Numbered from the stretch's first letter, positions 24,001-33,451 are shown. The stretch is DNA of 64,000 bases from Prolixibacteraceae bacterium (GCA_019163175.1 JAFLKN010000011.1:1-64000); one strand, 5' to 3'. Translations and numbers: made by a program. The notes: generated by a model from the letters alone, not told the origin.

Positions 24001-25359
24001 ATGAATCAAAAAACAAAAGACCTTGCCGAACTTCCAGTTTCCCGTTTGATGCTGAATTTTTTCATTCCTGCATTTATCGGAGTGTTCGTCAATGCCCTAT
24101 ACAACATTGTCGACCGGGTTTTTATTGGCCAGGGCGTTGGTTCTATGGCGCTAAGCGGTGTTTCGGTCACATTCCCCGTGATGTTAATTGTTATGGGTTT
24201 CGGAATGTTGATTGGTATTGGGGCCGGAGTTCTGGTTTCAATAAACATGGGCAAACGCGACATGAATAAAGCAGAACAAGTACTAGGCAGCAGTTTTTTA
24301 CTGATGTTACTGGTTTCCGTTTTAATCACTGCAATTGGTTTTTCCATTAAGGGTCCGATGCTGAAATCGTTTGGTGCCACAGTCGAAACGGTGCAATATG
24401 CCAACGACTACCTGGATATTATATTGGCCGGAACTGTTTTTCAGGTTGTTGGATTTTCGCTCAACAACATCATCCGGGCCGAGGGAAACGCCCGAACAGC
24501 CATGTATTCGATGCTTATTAGTGCGGGAACGAACATGATCCTCAACCCGATTTTCATTTTTGGATTTGGCATGGGCGTGAAAGGATCGGCCTATGCCACT
24601 GTCATTTCAATGATTTTGCTGACCGTTTGGGTACTGATGCATTTCAGGAGTTCAAAAGCAGTGGTAAAGCTGAAAGCCGAAAACATTCGATTCGACAGAA
24701 AGATTTTGTTTGAAATTCTGGCTATTGGTATGGCTCCCTTCTTTATGCAAATTGCCAACAGCATCGTTCAGGGTTTACTCAATGCCAAACTAATTGCGTT
24801 CGGAGGCGACTTAGCTGTTGGAGCTATGGGAATTGTAAACAGCATGGCCACGATGATCGTTATGGCGATTGTAGCCATTAACATGGCTTCGCAGCCCATC
24901 ATCAGTTTTAATTATGGAGCCCAATCGTATACACGTGTAAAAGAGGCTTTGCGAATTGCGATGATTGCGGCAACATGCATTGCCGTGTTTGCATTTGCTA
25001 TGGTTCAGATTTTCCCCGGAAATATTGTGAAACTTTTTAACTCTACTGATGCAGGACTTCTGGATTTTGGCAAGGACGGATTACGATTGGGGCTTTTGGC
25101 ATTACCTTTTGTCGGCTTTCAAGTGGTTGCCGGTAACTTTTTCCAGTCGATGGGACAAGCCAGAATTGCCGTTTTACTTACTTTGTTACGGCAGGTTATC
25201 ATCCTTATCCCGCTTTTATTTATTCTCCCCAATTACTTCGGACTGCGCGGGATCTGGCTCTCTATGCCAATCTCCGACTTCTGCTCAGCTATTATTGTGG
25301 TATTTTTCCTGACCTACCAATGGAAAAAACTGAATAAATTATCGTCCGCTCAGTCCTGA
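24001..25359 (+). CDS. MATE family efflux transporter
   Basis: A 452-residue inner-membrane protein with about 12 hydrophobic segments in two similar halves, the MatE pattern. The N-terminus LPVSRLMLNFFIPAFIGVFV and the segment YNIVDRVFIGQGVGSMALSG are typical of MATE drug/sodium or drug/proton antiporters. The second half starts near IRFDRKILFEILAIGMAPFF. It probably exports cationic toxic compounds; the substrate is not readable. It is convergent with the zinc-ribbon gene 60 bases downstream. Confidence 0.93.
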   Translation: MNQKTKDLAELPVSRLMLNFFIPAFIGVFVNALYNIVDRVFIGQGVGSMALSGVSVTFPVMLIVMGFGMLIGIGAGVLVSINMGKRDMNKAEQVLGSSFLLMLLVSVLITAIGFSIKGPMLKSFGATVETVQYANDYLDIILAGTVFQVVGFSLNNIIRAEGNARTAMYSMLISAGTNMILNPIFIFGFGMGVKGSAYATVISMILLTVWVLMHFRSSKAVVKLKAENIRFDRKILFEILAIGMAPFFMQIANSIVQGLLNAKLIAFGGDLAVGAMGIVNSMATMIVMAIVAINMASQPIISFNYGAQSYTRVKEALRIAMIAATCIAVFAFAMVQIFPGNIVKLFNSTDAGLLDFGKDGLRLGLLALPFVGFQVVAGNFFQSMGQARIAVLLTLLRQVIILIPLLFILPNYFGLRGIWLSMPISDFCSAIIVVFFLTYQWKKLNKLSSAQS

Positions 25360-25419
25360 ATAATGACACAACATGCCTTATTTTTTTGAAATAACGCGAT
25401 CTCAAAAAGAGGTAAATCA

Positions 25420-25728
25420 CTAGACAATCATTAATACAATCACAATCAGAATAAGCACAAAAATTGAAAAAGGGACAACCATTTCAGTCCAACCAATCTT
25501 AAAGAAATTAAGGCTGATACTATTCAGCATTTTCTGAAAGTGGTACTCTTTTTCATGCTTCAACTCCTTCTCATGATTGTGTTCATTGGCATGTTGAGCA
25601 TGTTGCATTTCATGTTCCTTAACCAGCTTTTCTCTTTCTTCCGGAGTGATGGAAAAACCACAATTCAGGCAAATCACATCCCAGTCGCTGAGGTGACTTT
25701 TGCACTTAGGACAAGTTATTGAGGTCAT
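25420..25728 (-). CDS. Zinc-ribbon membrane protein
   Basis: A 102-residue protein. Four cysteines, CPKC and CLNC, near residues 6-24 form a zinc ribbon; then a long charged His/Glu/Lys helix (about 30-70, HEMQHAQHANEHNHEKE) and one C-terminal membrane segment (about 83-102). This is a small tail-anchored protein of unknown function. The histidine-rich helix might bind metal, which is inference only. Confidence 0.6.
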   Translation of the reverse strand: MTSITCPKCKSHLSDWDVICLNCGFSITPEEREKLVKEHEMQHAQHANEHNHEKELKHEKEYHFQKMLNSISLNFFKIGWTEMVVPFSIFVLILIVIVLMIV

Positions 25729-25841
25729 GATTTATGGATTTAAATGCTATACCGATTTACGAAATTACCTACTAATTCGTTTCTATAAATCCAGCTTATT
25801 CAGGCATTTTATCCTAAAATTTTCATGCGCCTATTGGTACG

Positions 25842-26684
25842 TTAAAATTGGGTTTGCTCAAAGAATTTCTCCTGAATAAAACGTGTCACTGGTCCTAACT
25901 TGCCATTGCCAACAGGTTTGTCATCCAGTTGTACAATCGGAGTTACTTCACTACCTGTTCCCACAATCATCATTTCGTCCAAGCCTGCCAGTTCCGAAGC
26001 TGGAATTCCTTCCTCAACCAACCTAATGTTGTGTGTCTTGCAAATTTCAATGATTACTTTCTTTGTGATTCCCGGCAATATGAGGTTCGAATCAGGATGT
26101 GTATAAACAACACCGTCCTTTACAGCCATGAAACTCGAATGAGTTCCCTCGGTGACGATCCCATTCCGGATAAAAATAGTTTCAGCGGCACCGTGCTCCT
26201 CGGCTTCCTGAGCGAACAACACATTCGGAAGCAGGGAAATTGATTTAATGTCGCAGCGCAACCAGCGAATATCAGCGGCAGTAATAGCCTTCACCCCATT
26301 TTTGAGTTGATCTGGCTTGGAGGCAAACGGAAATACTGTTGCATAAACTGTTGGCTTTATATTTTCAGGGAAACGGTGGATTCGGGTATGGCTTCCGCGG
26401 GTAATTTGCAGGTAAATACCCGCCTCCTGACTGGCTAGTCCGTTTTGTTCCAGAAGCGTTTGAAACACCGTTTCCAGTTGATCGAAATCGTCAAAATCAA
26501 TACGGATTTCGCGCAGACTACGCCGAAGCCGATCCATGTGATCGGCATAGCGGAAAGGTTTTCCGCCGTAATATTTAATCACTTCGTAAATTCCATCGGC
26601 AAAATTAAAGCCCCGGTCTTCAGGCGAGATTGAAGCCTCCGTTTTTGGAATCAGCTTGCCATTCAGGTATATTGTTTCGCTCAT
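25842..26684 (-). CDS. D-amino-acid-transaminase-like class IV enzyme
   Basis: A 280-residue class IV PLP aminotransferase. The opening MSETIYLNGKLIPKTEASIS, the motif EDRGFNFADGIYEVIKYY and the catalytic lysine in CDIKSISLLPNVL match D-amino acid transaminase (Dat), which makes D-alanine and D-glutamate. The end, MIVGTGSEVTPIVQLDD, is also family-like. Branched-chain aminotransferase is the close alternative. It follows an alcohol dehydrogenase-like gene by 29 bases on the same strand. Confidence 0.85.
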   Translation of the reverse strand: MSETIYLNGKLIPKTEASISPEDRGFNFADGIYEVIKYYGGKPFRYADHMDRLRRSLREIRIDFDDFDQLETVFQTLLEQNGLASQEAGIYLQITRGSHTRIHRFPENIKPTVYATVFPFASKPDQLKNGVKAITAADIRWLRCDIKSISLLPNVLFAQEAEEHGAAETIFIRNGIVTEGTHSSFMAVKDGVVYTHPDSNLILPGITKKVIIEICKTHNIRLVEEGIPASELAGLDEMMIVGTGSEVTPIVQLDDKPVGNGKLGPVTRFIQEKFFEQTQF

Positions 26685-26713
26685 AGGTGTTGATTTTTTG
26701 GTTTTCTGAAATG

Positions 26714-27682
26714 TTATAATTGAGATACCTTGATTACTACGTTCCCGGTTTTCTGGCCGGTTTCCACATATTTGGCGGCGTCTACCATTTGCTCCAGTGT
26801 AAAACTGCGGTCAATTACCGGTTTGAATTGCCCGTTTTCAACCAATTCTTTCAAAAAAATCACGTCAGCTTTACTTATTGTTGGCAAGGGAAATAGCAGT
26901 TTTTTGCCGCCAAGCATTGGAGTAATCAGCGCCAGAAAAGGGTTTTGTCCACCTTTGCCCAGTTCCGTGGAAATGTAAATTCCTTTGCTTTTCAGGATGG
27001 ATTTGCATTTGCCAAACGAACTTTTGCCAACCGCATCAAAAACAAAATCGAAGGATTGATCCAGTTTTGTAAAGTCTACCTTGGTGTAGTCAATTACCAC
27101 TTGGGCACCCAGCGATTTCACCAATTCCAAATTTTTAGTGGCGCAAACAGCAGTGACTTCGGCGCCAAAATACCGGCACAGTTGCACCGCAGCCGATCCA
27201 ATGGCCCCGGTGGCGCCGTTCACCAGTACTTTCTGCCCGGGAGAAACTTTTGCCGCACGGATGTCGCACAAAGCGTAATGTCCGCCTTCGGTAATGGGAG
27301 CCGCTTCTTCGTAGGTCAGGTTCGCGGGCATGGTAGCAATCGGGCCATCTTCATCTATAACCATGTATTCGGCATGTGCGCCAAAAGTAATATCATTGTA
27401 GCCAAACACTTTATCGCCCTGCTGAAACAACTTTACATTTTGGCCAACCGCTTCAATTTCTCCGGCAAACTCATTGCCCAATACCTGATTTTTAGGCCGA
27501 AACAATCCACTGAAAAATCGGGAAATAAAATATTCAGCGCTCCGGAACCCGCAATCGGTGCGGTTTACCGTGGTGGCGCGTACTTTAACCAGCACTTCAT
27601 TTTCTTTAGGCATTGGTTTTGTCACCTCTGCCAATTGCAACACTTCAGGCGGTCCGTATTGGGTGTGGATGATGGCTTTCAT
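26714..27682 (-). CDS. Zinc-independent NAD(P)-dependent quinone oxidoreductase-like
   Basis: A 322-residue medium-chain dehydrogenase/reductase. The nucleotide-binding motif is GATGAIGSAAVQL; the N-terminal region (MKAIIHTQYGPPEVLQLAE and RTDCGFRS) is that of the quinone oxidoreductase branch, without the zinc-ligand set of true alcohol dehydrogenases. It should reduce quinones or enones with NAD(P)H. It lies 13 bases downstream of the membrane gene at 27696 and 29 bases before the Dat-like gene. Confidence 0.87.
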   Translation of the reverse strand: MKAIIHTQYGPPEVLQLAEVTKPMPKENEVLVKVRATTVNRTDCGFRSAEYFISRFFSGLFRPKNQVLGNEFAGEIEAVGQNVKLFQQGDKVFGYNDITFGAHAEYMVIDEDGPIATMPANLTYEEAAPITEGGHYALCDIRAAKVSPGQKVLVNGATGAIGSAAVQLCRYFGAEVTAVCATKNLELVKSLGAQVVIDYTKVDFTKLDQSFDFVFDAVGKSSFGKCKSILKSKGIYISTELGKGGQNPFLALITPMLGGKKLLFPLPTISKADVIFLKELVENGQFKPVIDRSFTLEQMVDAAKYVETGQKTGNVVIKVSQL

Positions 27683-27695
27683 AACTAGTGTGTTT

Positions 27696-28319
27696 TCAAA
27701 TTTTACGATTACGGTATAAATTTACATCAATGATACAAATCCAAAGCAAGAAAGTCGCAAAACTAATTTTCTGTATAACCGGCAAATAAACGATAAGTCC
27801 TTTCGAGTAATAAACGTAGTTATTTAAACCAACAAGAAATACGATTAAAAGTCCAAAGGCAAAAAGTCTGTACCATTTGGTTTTGTAAAGCCCGACGAAT
27901 GTTCCGACAGTAGCGATAAGTCCAAAGAAAGAGGCCACATTAGTTACCAAGTCGTGGTCAATGTCAGTAAACAAAAAGAGTGCGGTTACCATTGCCAGTA
28001 TTCCTGAAATTTGAATGGCAGGTTTGGCAAATTTTCCAACGTTAATGTGGTTTGGAAATTGAAACCAGAAGAATGAAAGCGCCAGACAAAGTACAAATAG
28101 TCCTGACATAGCAATGGGTCTGGCCGGATTGGGTTGGCCGTTAATGGCATAATCGTTTAACAGATTACACCAATAATTATTTGTCCAGCTAAATCCAACT
28201 GAATTTTGATCAACCTGCGAACCACCTGGATACAAAAATGCTGCAACAAGGTAATGAACAACAAAAATTAGTGTCCCAAAAATCGGTATCAGCACCCAAC
28301 TATTTTTCTGTTTTTCCAA
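27696..28319 (-). CDS. Multi-span membrane protein of unknown function
   Basis: A 207-residue hydrophobic protein with about six membrane segments. It resembles the DUF998 group (short Trp-rich loop after the first segment, VGFSWTNNYWCNLLND). No ATG fits the start: the frame opens with TTG at 28319. It lies 13 bases before the oxidoreductase gene on the same strand, suggesting an operon. Role unknown. Confidence 0.55.
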   Translation of the reverse strand: MEKQKNSWVLIPIFGTLIFVVHYLVAAFLYPGGSQVDQNSVGFSWTNNYWCNLLNDYAINGQPNPARPIAMSGLFVLCLALSFFWFQFPNHINVGKFAKPAIQISGILAMVTALFLFTDIDHDLVTNVASFFGLIATVGTFVGLYKTKWYRLFAFGLLIVFLVGLNNYVYYSKGLIVYLPVIQKISFATFLLWICIIDVNLYRNRKI

Positions 28320-28382
28320 TTGTTATGTCCGAATTTGAGTTATTACAAAGCACTGTTCAAAGTAAAGTTTCACAGCAAGCAA

Positions 28383-28745
28383 CTAGCCGCGCAAAATCTT
28401 CTCCATCTTCCGGCCTTTCGCCAATTCATCCACCAACTTGTCTAAATACCGAACCTGCTGCGTTAAGGCATTCTCGATTTCCTCCACCCTATACCCACAA
28501 ATTAGTCCGGTGATAAGTTGCGCATTGGGGTTTAGCGAAGCCTGCTGAAAGAACTGTTCAAATGTTACATTTCCTTCTATTAGTTCCTGCAGTTTCGAGT
28601 TATCGAAGCCTGTTAACCATTCTATTACCTGATGCAATTCTTCTTTTGTCCGGCCTTTCTTCTCTACTTTCGCGATATATAGCGGATAGACCAAAGCAAA
28701 ACTCATTTTTGCAATACGCTGATCGGATATACTGGAATTGTTCAT
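28383..28745 (-). CDS. DUF2200 family protein
   Basis: A 120-residue cytoplasmic protein of the DUF2200 family: RIAKMSFALVYPLYIAKVEK, ELHQVIEWLTGFD and LICGYRVEEIENALTQQVRY are family signatures. Known members are small helical proteins of unknown function. Followed downstream, on the same strand, by the membrane gene at 27696-28319, 63 bases away. Confidence 0.85.
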   Translation of the reverse strand: MNNSSISDQRIAKMSFALVYPLYIAKVEKKGRTKEELHQVIEWLTGFDNSKLQELIEGNVTFEQFFQQASLNPNAQLITGLICGYRVEEIENALTQQVRYLDKLVDELAKGRKMEKILRG

Positions 28746-29102
28746 GATTTGTGTTTTGGGTTAATCGTTTCTTGCGCTGCCCCTCGTTTGCAACGAGGGG
28801 CAAATGGTTTTGAGTTTGTAACTATGTCTGTTTTTTCGTTTTATACAGCAAGTAAAAAAGCGTCCGAGACGCGCAACCAACAACCCCTCGTTACAAACGA
28901 GGGGCAGTATCGGGCTTCAAAGGGTAAAGGATTTGAAGGTATTGTTGGCCAGGTTAAAATCTTGATACCTGAAATATTCAATTTCAACCAAATTAATCCT
29001 AAAAAGCAGTTTCTGAGTTTTATAGCAGACCCTTAATTAAAGTGAATCGAAAACATTGCATGTTTTACCTTAGGAAATCTTCAAGTTTCTTGAAATTAAA
29101 TA
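28746..29102. other. Intergenic region, repeats only
   Basis: No gene is seen in these 357 bases between DUF2200 and DedA. A 95-codon frame (28749-29036) runs through two hairpin repeats and has no family match. The stretch holds the inverted pair of hairpins at 28778-28904. Confidence 0.7.
28778..28904. repeat. REPIN-like inverted pair of CCCCTCGTT hairpins
   Basis: Hairpin 1 at 28778-28802 has an 11-bp perfect stem (TGCCCCTCGTT/AACGAGGGGCA) and a 3-base loop. Hairpin 2 at 28884-28904 has a 9-bp stem (CCCCTCGTT/AACGAGGGG) and loop ACA. Hairpin 2 is inverted relative to hairpin 1 with an 81-base spacer, as in REPIN elements. A third single copy lies at 36922-36942. These resemble REP sequences that a RAYT-type transposase would move; none is in the window. 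Confidence 0.75.
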
Positions 29103-29747
29103 TCATGTCTTTTTTATTTTTGAAAGCATAATTTTTAACATAGGAATGGACGCAAGTATAATAAATCCGAAAAGTAGATAGATGCTGTAATTAATCAATT
29201 GTGGATAAGCTCTGCCAAGATAATATCCAAGTGGTGTAAGTGAACCAATCCAGATCACCGCTCCGATAATATTCAGGAAGCTAAACCTGCCTAATGGAAC
29301 TCCTGATGCTCCGGCTAACATTGGAATCATTGTTCGTACAACAGGCATAAATCTCCCGGTTATAAAAGCCCACATACCGTATTTTTCGAAATACCCTTTA
29401 CTCTTTTCAAGATAGGACCGTTTAAATATCCTTGCATCTGCCTTGTTGAAGAGTTTCGGACCAAGCCATTTTCCCTTGGCATAGCCCGTAAAATCGCCAA
29501 GCACCGCGGCTGCAATCATAGCTGTAACCAATACCGGCAAGGGAATATCTAGGTAGCGGGTTCCACATAACAATCCTGCAGTAAAAATCAGATAGTCACC
29601 TCCCGGAAGTACGAGTCCCAGGAAGAATCCGGTTTCGAGGTAGATGATTACAAATAGAAGGAAAAACCCACCATATTGTATCAGATGTGCAGGATCGGTA
29701 AATTCTTGAATTAAGCTAAATGATAAAAATATACTTTCCTTCATCAT
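29103..29747 (-). CDS. DedA family membrane protein
   Basis: A 214-residue inner-membrane protein with about five hydrophobic segments. Marks of the DedA family are GLVLPGGDYLIFTAGLL, the GDFTGYAKGKWLGPKLF turn, and ITGRFMPVVRTMIPMLAGAS with the conserved R-x3-P-x3-A-G pattern. DedA proteins help phospholipid flipping and keep membrane potential. It is transcribed in the same direction as the pyruvate kinase-TerC-OMP genes, 185 bases downstream of the kinase. Confidence 0.9.
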   Translation of the reverse strand: MMKESIFLSFSLIQEFTDPAHLIQYGGFFLLFVIIYLETGFFLGLVLPGGDYLIFTAGLLCGTRYLDIPLPVLVTAMIAAAVLGDFTGYAKGKWLGPKLFNKADARIFKRSYLEKSKGYFEKYGMWAFITGRFMPVVRTMIPMLAGASGVPLGRFSFLNIIGAVIWIGSLTPLGYYLGRAYPQLINYSIYLLFGFIILASIPMLKIMLSKIKKT

Positions 29748-29932
29748 AATTTGTTATCTTATTAAAATAATATCAGCACCTTCTTTTAATTACTGTCTTA
29801 AAAATGCTATTTTTTGGTAAGCTTGAATGATAATTCATGATTCAGCGATGCCCAAAAATCCATTGCAATAGTTTGTATCAGAATTTCAACTTTGATAAGT
29901 TAATAATTGGAACCAAAATTTTGTTTTAGAAA

Positions 29933-31480
29933 TTAAACGAATCTTTCCACATCTTTGTTAAAGAATTCATTTGCAAAAGAAAGCTGCCGGAGAGTTCCTT
30001 GTTTTTTGTTTTGGTGAGCCTCCATTCGTTGAAGAATATTTAAAAGTGTTTTTATGGCTTCCATAATATGGGGGCCTTTATTAAGCATTACACATTCGGC
30101 TCTAACCGACATGGAAGCATCCGTAATTTCGGCCCGAGTAGCCAGACCTGTTTGTGCAAGATTTTCGAGTATTTGTGTAGCCCAAATTACAGGAACATGA
30201 GCTGCTTCACATACCCAGAGTATTTGTTCCTGAACTTCCGAAATGCGTTCAATTCCAAGCTCAACAGCTAAGTCTCCACGGGCTATCATCACACCAATAT
30301 TTGACCATTTCATGGCTGTAAGCAATAAATCAGACAAATTATTAAATGATTCTTTGTTTTCAATTTTAAGCACCATGCCTATATCCATTCGGTTCAGCTT
30401 CGACAGGGCATCCATCAATTGCGTCACATCATTAGCGGTTCTTACAAATGAATAACCAACAATATCGGCATGTTTTGCAATAAAGGGTAAATTACGGAAA
30501 TCTTCTTCGGTAAGGGACGGTAATTGCAACTGTGTGTTTGGCAGGTTTATACCTTTCTCTTCCTTTAATTTTGTTCCTTTTAAACTGGCTTTTATTATAA
30601 TAACTGTTGCATATTTTGCAGATATATCCTCTATAATACCTCCAATTTTACCATCGTCAAACCAAATATGATGTCCAATTTCAAGATTTCCCAACAGATT
30701 CGGAATGCTCATAGAAACGAAGGCCGCATAAGTTTTTGATGGTTCTTTTTTCGCAATAGCGTCTTTCAGCTCGGCTTCGGTTGAGTATAATTTGATTCGA
30801 TCGCCAATATGCAATGTAACCTGGCTTTTTTCATTTTTCTTCTTTTTGAGTTGATGTATTTTCTCAGAGCGAATTTTTGGTCCGGACAAGTCGATGTATA
30901 TTTTACAATGCTTTCCGGTTTGGTTTTCGGCTATGCGTATGGCATCAATCATGTTTTCCCAAACCTCAGGATTGTCGTGACTGCAATTAATGCGGGCTAT
31001 TTCCATACCGTTCATCATCAAGTCAGCTATGTATTTGGCATCGCCGGCTGCTTCTGATGGTAGGGTAACCATTATTCGGGTGCTGATTTGGTTGTTGCTT
31101 TCACCAAAGAGCCTGCATGTATTCTGATCAAGCAACTCAAGCGTGGTGAAAAAGTTCCAGGTACTTTCTTCCGGACTTAACAATCCTTCAACACTTTGGC
31201 CCTGAATAGTTTTAAGATGGTATAAAATATTATCGATGTTTGTAAGTACATATCTTTCCGAGTTTGAGAATGATGACAAGCCTAAAAACGAAAGGTTCCC
31301 TTGTTTGATTCGAATGTCGAAAGTTCGGAGCGAGAGATAGTCAATCAGGTTTTTAGCTGCATAAGTATAGTTTGGGTTTACAGGGAATGTTTCAGTTGGA
31401 AAGCGCTCCCTGTTGTGAATGATACATGTCCTAATTTCTTCAATTTTTTCGATTAGCTCTATGATGGTTATCTTTCTCAT
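29933..31480 (-). CDS. Variant pyruvate kinase with N-terminal extension
   Basis: A 515-residue protein. Residues about 130-505 carry the pyruvate kinase barrel motifs in altered form: GMEIARINCSHD, DLSGPKIR, VLKIENKESFNNL, MIARGDLAVELG, WATQILENLAQTG and TRAEITDASM. The C-terminal regulatory domain of ordinary enzymes is absent. The first 130 residues (YAAKNLIDYLSLRTFDIR, LGLSSFSNSERYVL) match the extension of a separate pyruvate kinase-like subfamily I recall mostly from Proteobacteria. Activity is probable but uncertain because several catalytic motifs deviate. It overlaps no gene and follows terC by 13 bases. Confidence 0.78.
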   Translation of the reverse strand: MRKITIIELIEKIEEIRTCIIHNRERFPTETFPVNPNYTYAAKNLIDYLSLRTFDIRIKQGNLSFLGLSSFSNSERYVLTNIDNILYHLKTIQGQSVEGLLSPEESTWNFFTTLELLDQNTCRLFGESNNQISTRIMVTLPSEAAGDAKYIADLMMNGMEIARINCSHDNPEVWENMIDAIRIAENQTGKHCKIYIDLSGPKIRSEKIHQLKKKKNEKSQVTLHIGDRIKLYSTEAELKDAIAKKEPSKTYAAFVSMSIPNLLGNLEIGHHIWFDDGKIGGIIEDISAKYATVIIIKASLKGTKLKEEKGINLPNTQLQLPSLTEEDFRNLPFIAKHADIVGYSFVRTANDVTQLMDALSKLNRMDIGMVLKIENKESFNNLSDLLLTAMKWSNIGVMIARGDLAVELGIERISEVQEQILWVCEAAHVPVIWATQILENLAQTGLATRAEITDASMSVRAECVMLNKGPHIMEAIKTLLNILQRMEAHQNKKQGTLRQLSFANEFFNKDVERFV

Positions 31481-31492
31481 TTACACATATAA

Positions 31493-32404
31493 TTATGGTT
31501 TTCGTATCCGTAAGGAAAGCATAATACTTCCGGTTATTGTAGTGGCAATAAATATCAGCGACCACTCAATCGGTATTTTATAAACATCTATTAGCAGCAT
31601 TTTTAATCCAACAAATACTAAAACTACTGCAAGCCCATAACTCAGCAGCCAGAAGCGATGAACAACGCCGGCCAATGCAAAATAGAGAGAACGCAATCCC
31701 AAAATTGCAAAAACATTTGAAGTATAAACAATAAACTGGTCTTGTGTTATCGCCAGAATTGCGGGAATGCTGTCAACAGCAAAAATAAGGTCGGTTGTTT
31801 CAATCAGAATTAAAACAAGAAATAAAGGTGTTGCAAATCGTTTGCCATTGAGTTTTACAAAAAATTTATCTTCGTGCAAATGAGGTGTTACCGGCATAAA
31901 CTTTTTAAAGACCTCTATTAAAGGATTTTTATCCGGCTCTATCGTTGCATTGTTATGATAAAACATTTTATAGCCTGTGTAAATCAATAATGCACCAAAA
32001 AGATAGATGGTGAAATGAAATTTTTCGATGAGTGCAACCCCTGCAAATATGAAAATTACGCGCATTATTAATGCTCCTAAGATACCCCAAAACAATACTT
32101 TATGCTGATATTTTGTAGGAATCTGGAAATAACTAAAAATCATTATGAAAACAAAGATATTGTCAATACTCAATGCTTTTTCTACTAAATACCCGGTAAA
32201 AAACTCCAGTGCTTGCTGCTGGCCTTTCCAATAAAAAATGATCGTATTAAAAACCAAGGCAAGGAAAACCCAAATAAATGTCCATGTTAAGGCTTCTTTT
32301 AAAGAAATTTCATGAGCTTTTCGATTAAAAACGCCCAAATCAAGTGCCAACATAAGTAAGACAAAAGCATTGAAAAGTATCCAGAATATTATAGGTGTGT
32401 CCAT
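31493..32404 (-). CDS. TerC/Alx family membrane protein
   Basis: A 303-residue integral membrane protein with about nine hydrophobic segments. Family marks are EFFTGYLVEKALSIDNIFVF and LILIETTDLIFAVDSIPAIL, with the acidic residues in membrane segments that suggest Mn2+ or Ca2+ binding. TerC/Alx proteins export Mn2+ and load exported enzymes. It lies 13 bases before the pyruvate kinase and 50 after the porin-like gene. Since pyruvate kinase needs Mn2+/Mg2+ a link is conceivable but unproven. No yybP-ykoY riboswitch could be identified upstream. Confidence 0.92.
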   Translation of the reverse strand: MDTPIIFWILFNAFVLLMLALDLGVFNRKAHEISLKEALTWTFIWVFLALVFNTIIFYWKGQQQALEFFTGYLVEKALSIDNIFVFIMIFSYFQIPTKYQHKVLFWGILGALIMRVIFIFAGVALIEKFHFTIYLFGALLIYTGYKMFYHNNATIEPDKNPLIEVFKKFMPVTPHLHEDKFFVKLNGKRFATPLFLVLILIETTDLIFAVDSIPAILAITQDQFIVYTSNVFAILGLRSLYFALAGVVHRFWLLSYGLAVVLVFVGLKMLLIDVYKIPIEWSLIFIATTITGSIMLSLRIRKP

Positions 32405-32453
32405 ATTGATCTTTCTATTTTTGTGGCAAAATTATATTAAATATTTACATGAA

Positions 32454-33203
32454 TTATATGCTAATTGTTAAACCAACAGAAGCATAATGGATTAAGGCAA
32501 AATTGTAAACTTCATCATTGTCTGCACCTCCTTCTAAAATACGGTATCCTGCCCGAATCCCAAGGTTTTTGGAAAACTTGCAGGTCACAGCAATCAGAAT
32601 ATCTTCAGCTCTTCCCTGGGGGGCGGCGAGTGCATCGCCATCCAGAAGGAGACCAAACTGATCATCAATCTTCCACAAGAGCCTGAAATTAATAATAGGT
32701 ACAAATCCTACGTTAGTCTTCGCAGAAACTAATTCGGGGGAAGTAAGTGCAACTTTAGCATCTCTGATTTTTGCTGTGAATCCCAGACCAAACTCAAACC
32801 TGTTTTTTTTCATAAAATCGTAGCGGTATGTCAGCCTGTACGAATTGAATTTATAGGTGCCGACAAGTTCAGTATTTGCAGGGAATACTATTCCTTCAAA
32901 GAAAATATCATTTGGCACACTACCTTCTGATGTAGTTTCAAGAGGAGCATATAACATGGAAAATGTATGACGCGATTTAAACGTATAATTCAATCTTAAC
33001 CTGTTGAAAAATTCTGTTTTTGGGATCAGATCGTCTTTTAACGAAAAGAGTGTACCCTCATCTCCCGGAATACGGACATTATTATAACCTGTAAAAACAG
33101 CACCAGTCTCAAGATCAATAATCACCTGCGCATTAACTGATGTTTTAAAGAAAATAGTCAGGAATAGAATTGAAATTGAATAAACTAGTGTTTTAATTTT
33201 CAT
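32454..33203 (-). CDS. Predicted outer-membrane beta-barrel protein
   Basis: A 249-residue exported protein. A signal peptide covers residues 1-26 (ending SVNAQ). The rest has alternating aromatic/hydrophobic strands such as FRLLWKIDDQFGLLLDGD and a C-terminal strand ending in VGLTISI, which looks like an outer-membrane barrel. No family name is recognised. It is the first gene of the terC-kinase-dedA group, with the next gene 50 bases downstream. Role in metal or phosphate passage is open. Confidence 0.6.
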   Translation of the reverse strand: MKIKTLVYSISILFLTIFFKTSVNAQVIIDLETGAVFTGYNNVRIPGDEGTLFSLKDDLIPKTEFFNRLRLNYTFKSRHTFSMLYAPLETTSEGSVPNDIFFEGIVFPANTELVGTYKFNSYRLTYRYDFMKKNRFEFGLGFTAKIRDAKVALTSPELVSAKTNVGFVPIINFRLLWKIDDQFGLLLDGDALAAPQGRAEDILIAVTCKFSKNLGIRAGYRILEGGADNDEVYNFALIHYASVGLTISI

Positions 33204-33451
33204 AATTTCCAGATTTTTAGATTTTTATTTCAGTGTATATGTTCTAAGGCTTAGGTAAAGCTTATAATGTTGACCTAAAAAAATCCGGCTTAGCCACACA
33301 ATTTCGGTTGGATAGCCTTGATTGTCAATAGACAAAATATTTCATCTAAAAATAAAAACTCTTTCCCAAAGTATCTCAATTTCAAAGAAGCGTTTTTCAT
33401 AAAAATATCAATTTACAAACCCTTTGTTCGTTGTTTATTATTACCCTTCGG

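Noticed and set aside
26945-27688. 247-codon plus-strand frame opposite the oxidoreductase gene
   Set aside because: The minus-strand gene has a full dehydrogenase with its GATGAIGSAAV motif; this one is Phe/His/Arg-rich and unlike any family.
28749-29036. 95-codon frame between DUF2200 and DedA
   Set aside because: Runs through two hairpin repeats; no family or start support.
32405-32453. A Mn2+ riboswitch (yybP-ykoY type) before the TerC gene
   Set aside because: The gap is only 49 bases and too short for it; no matching helices were seen.
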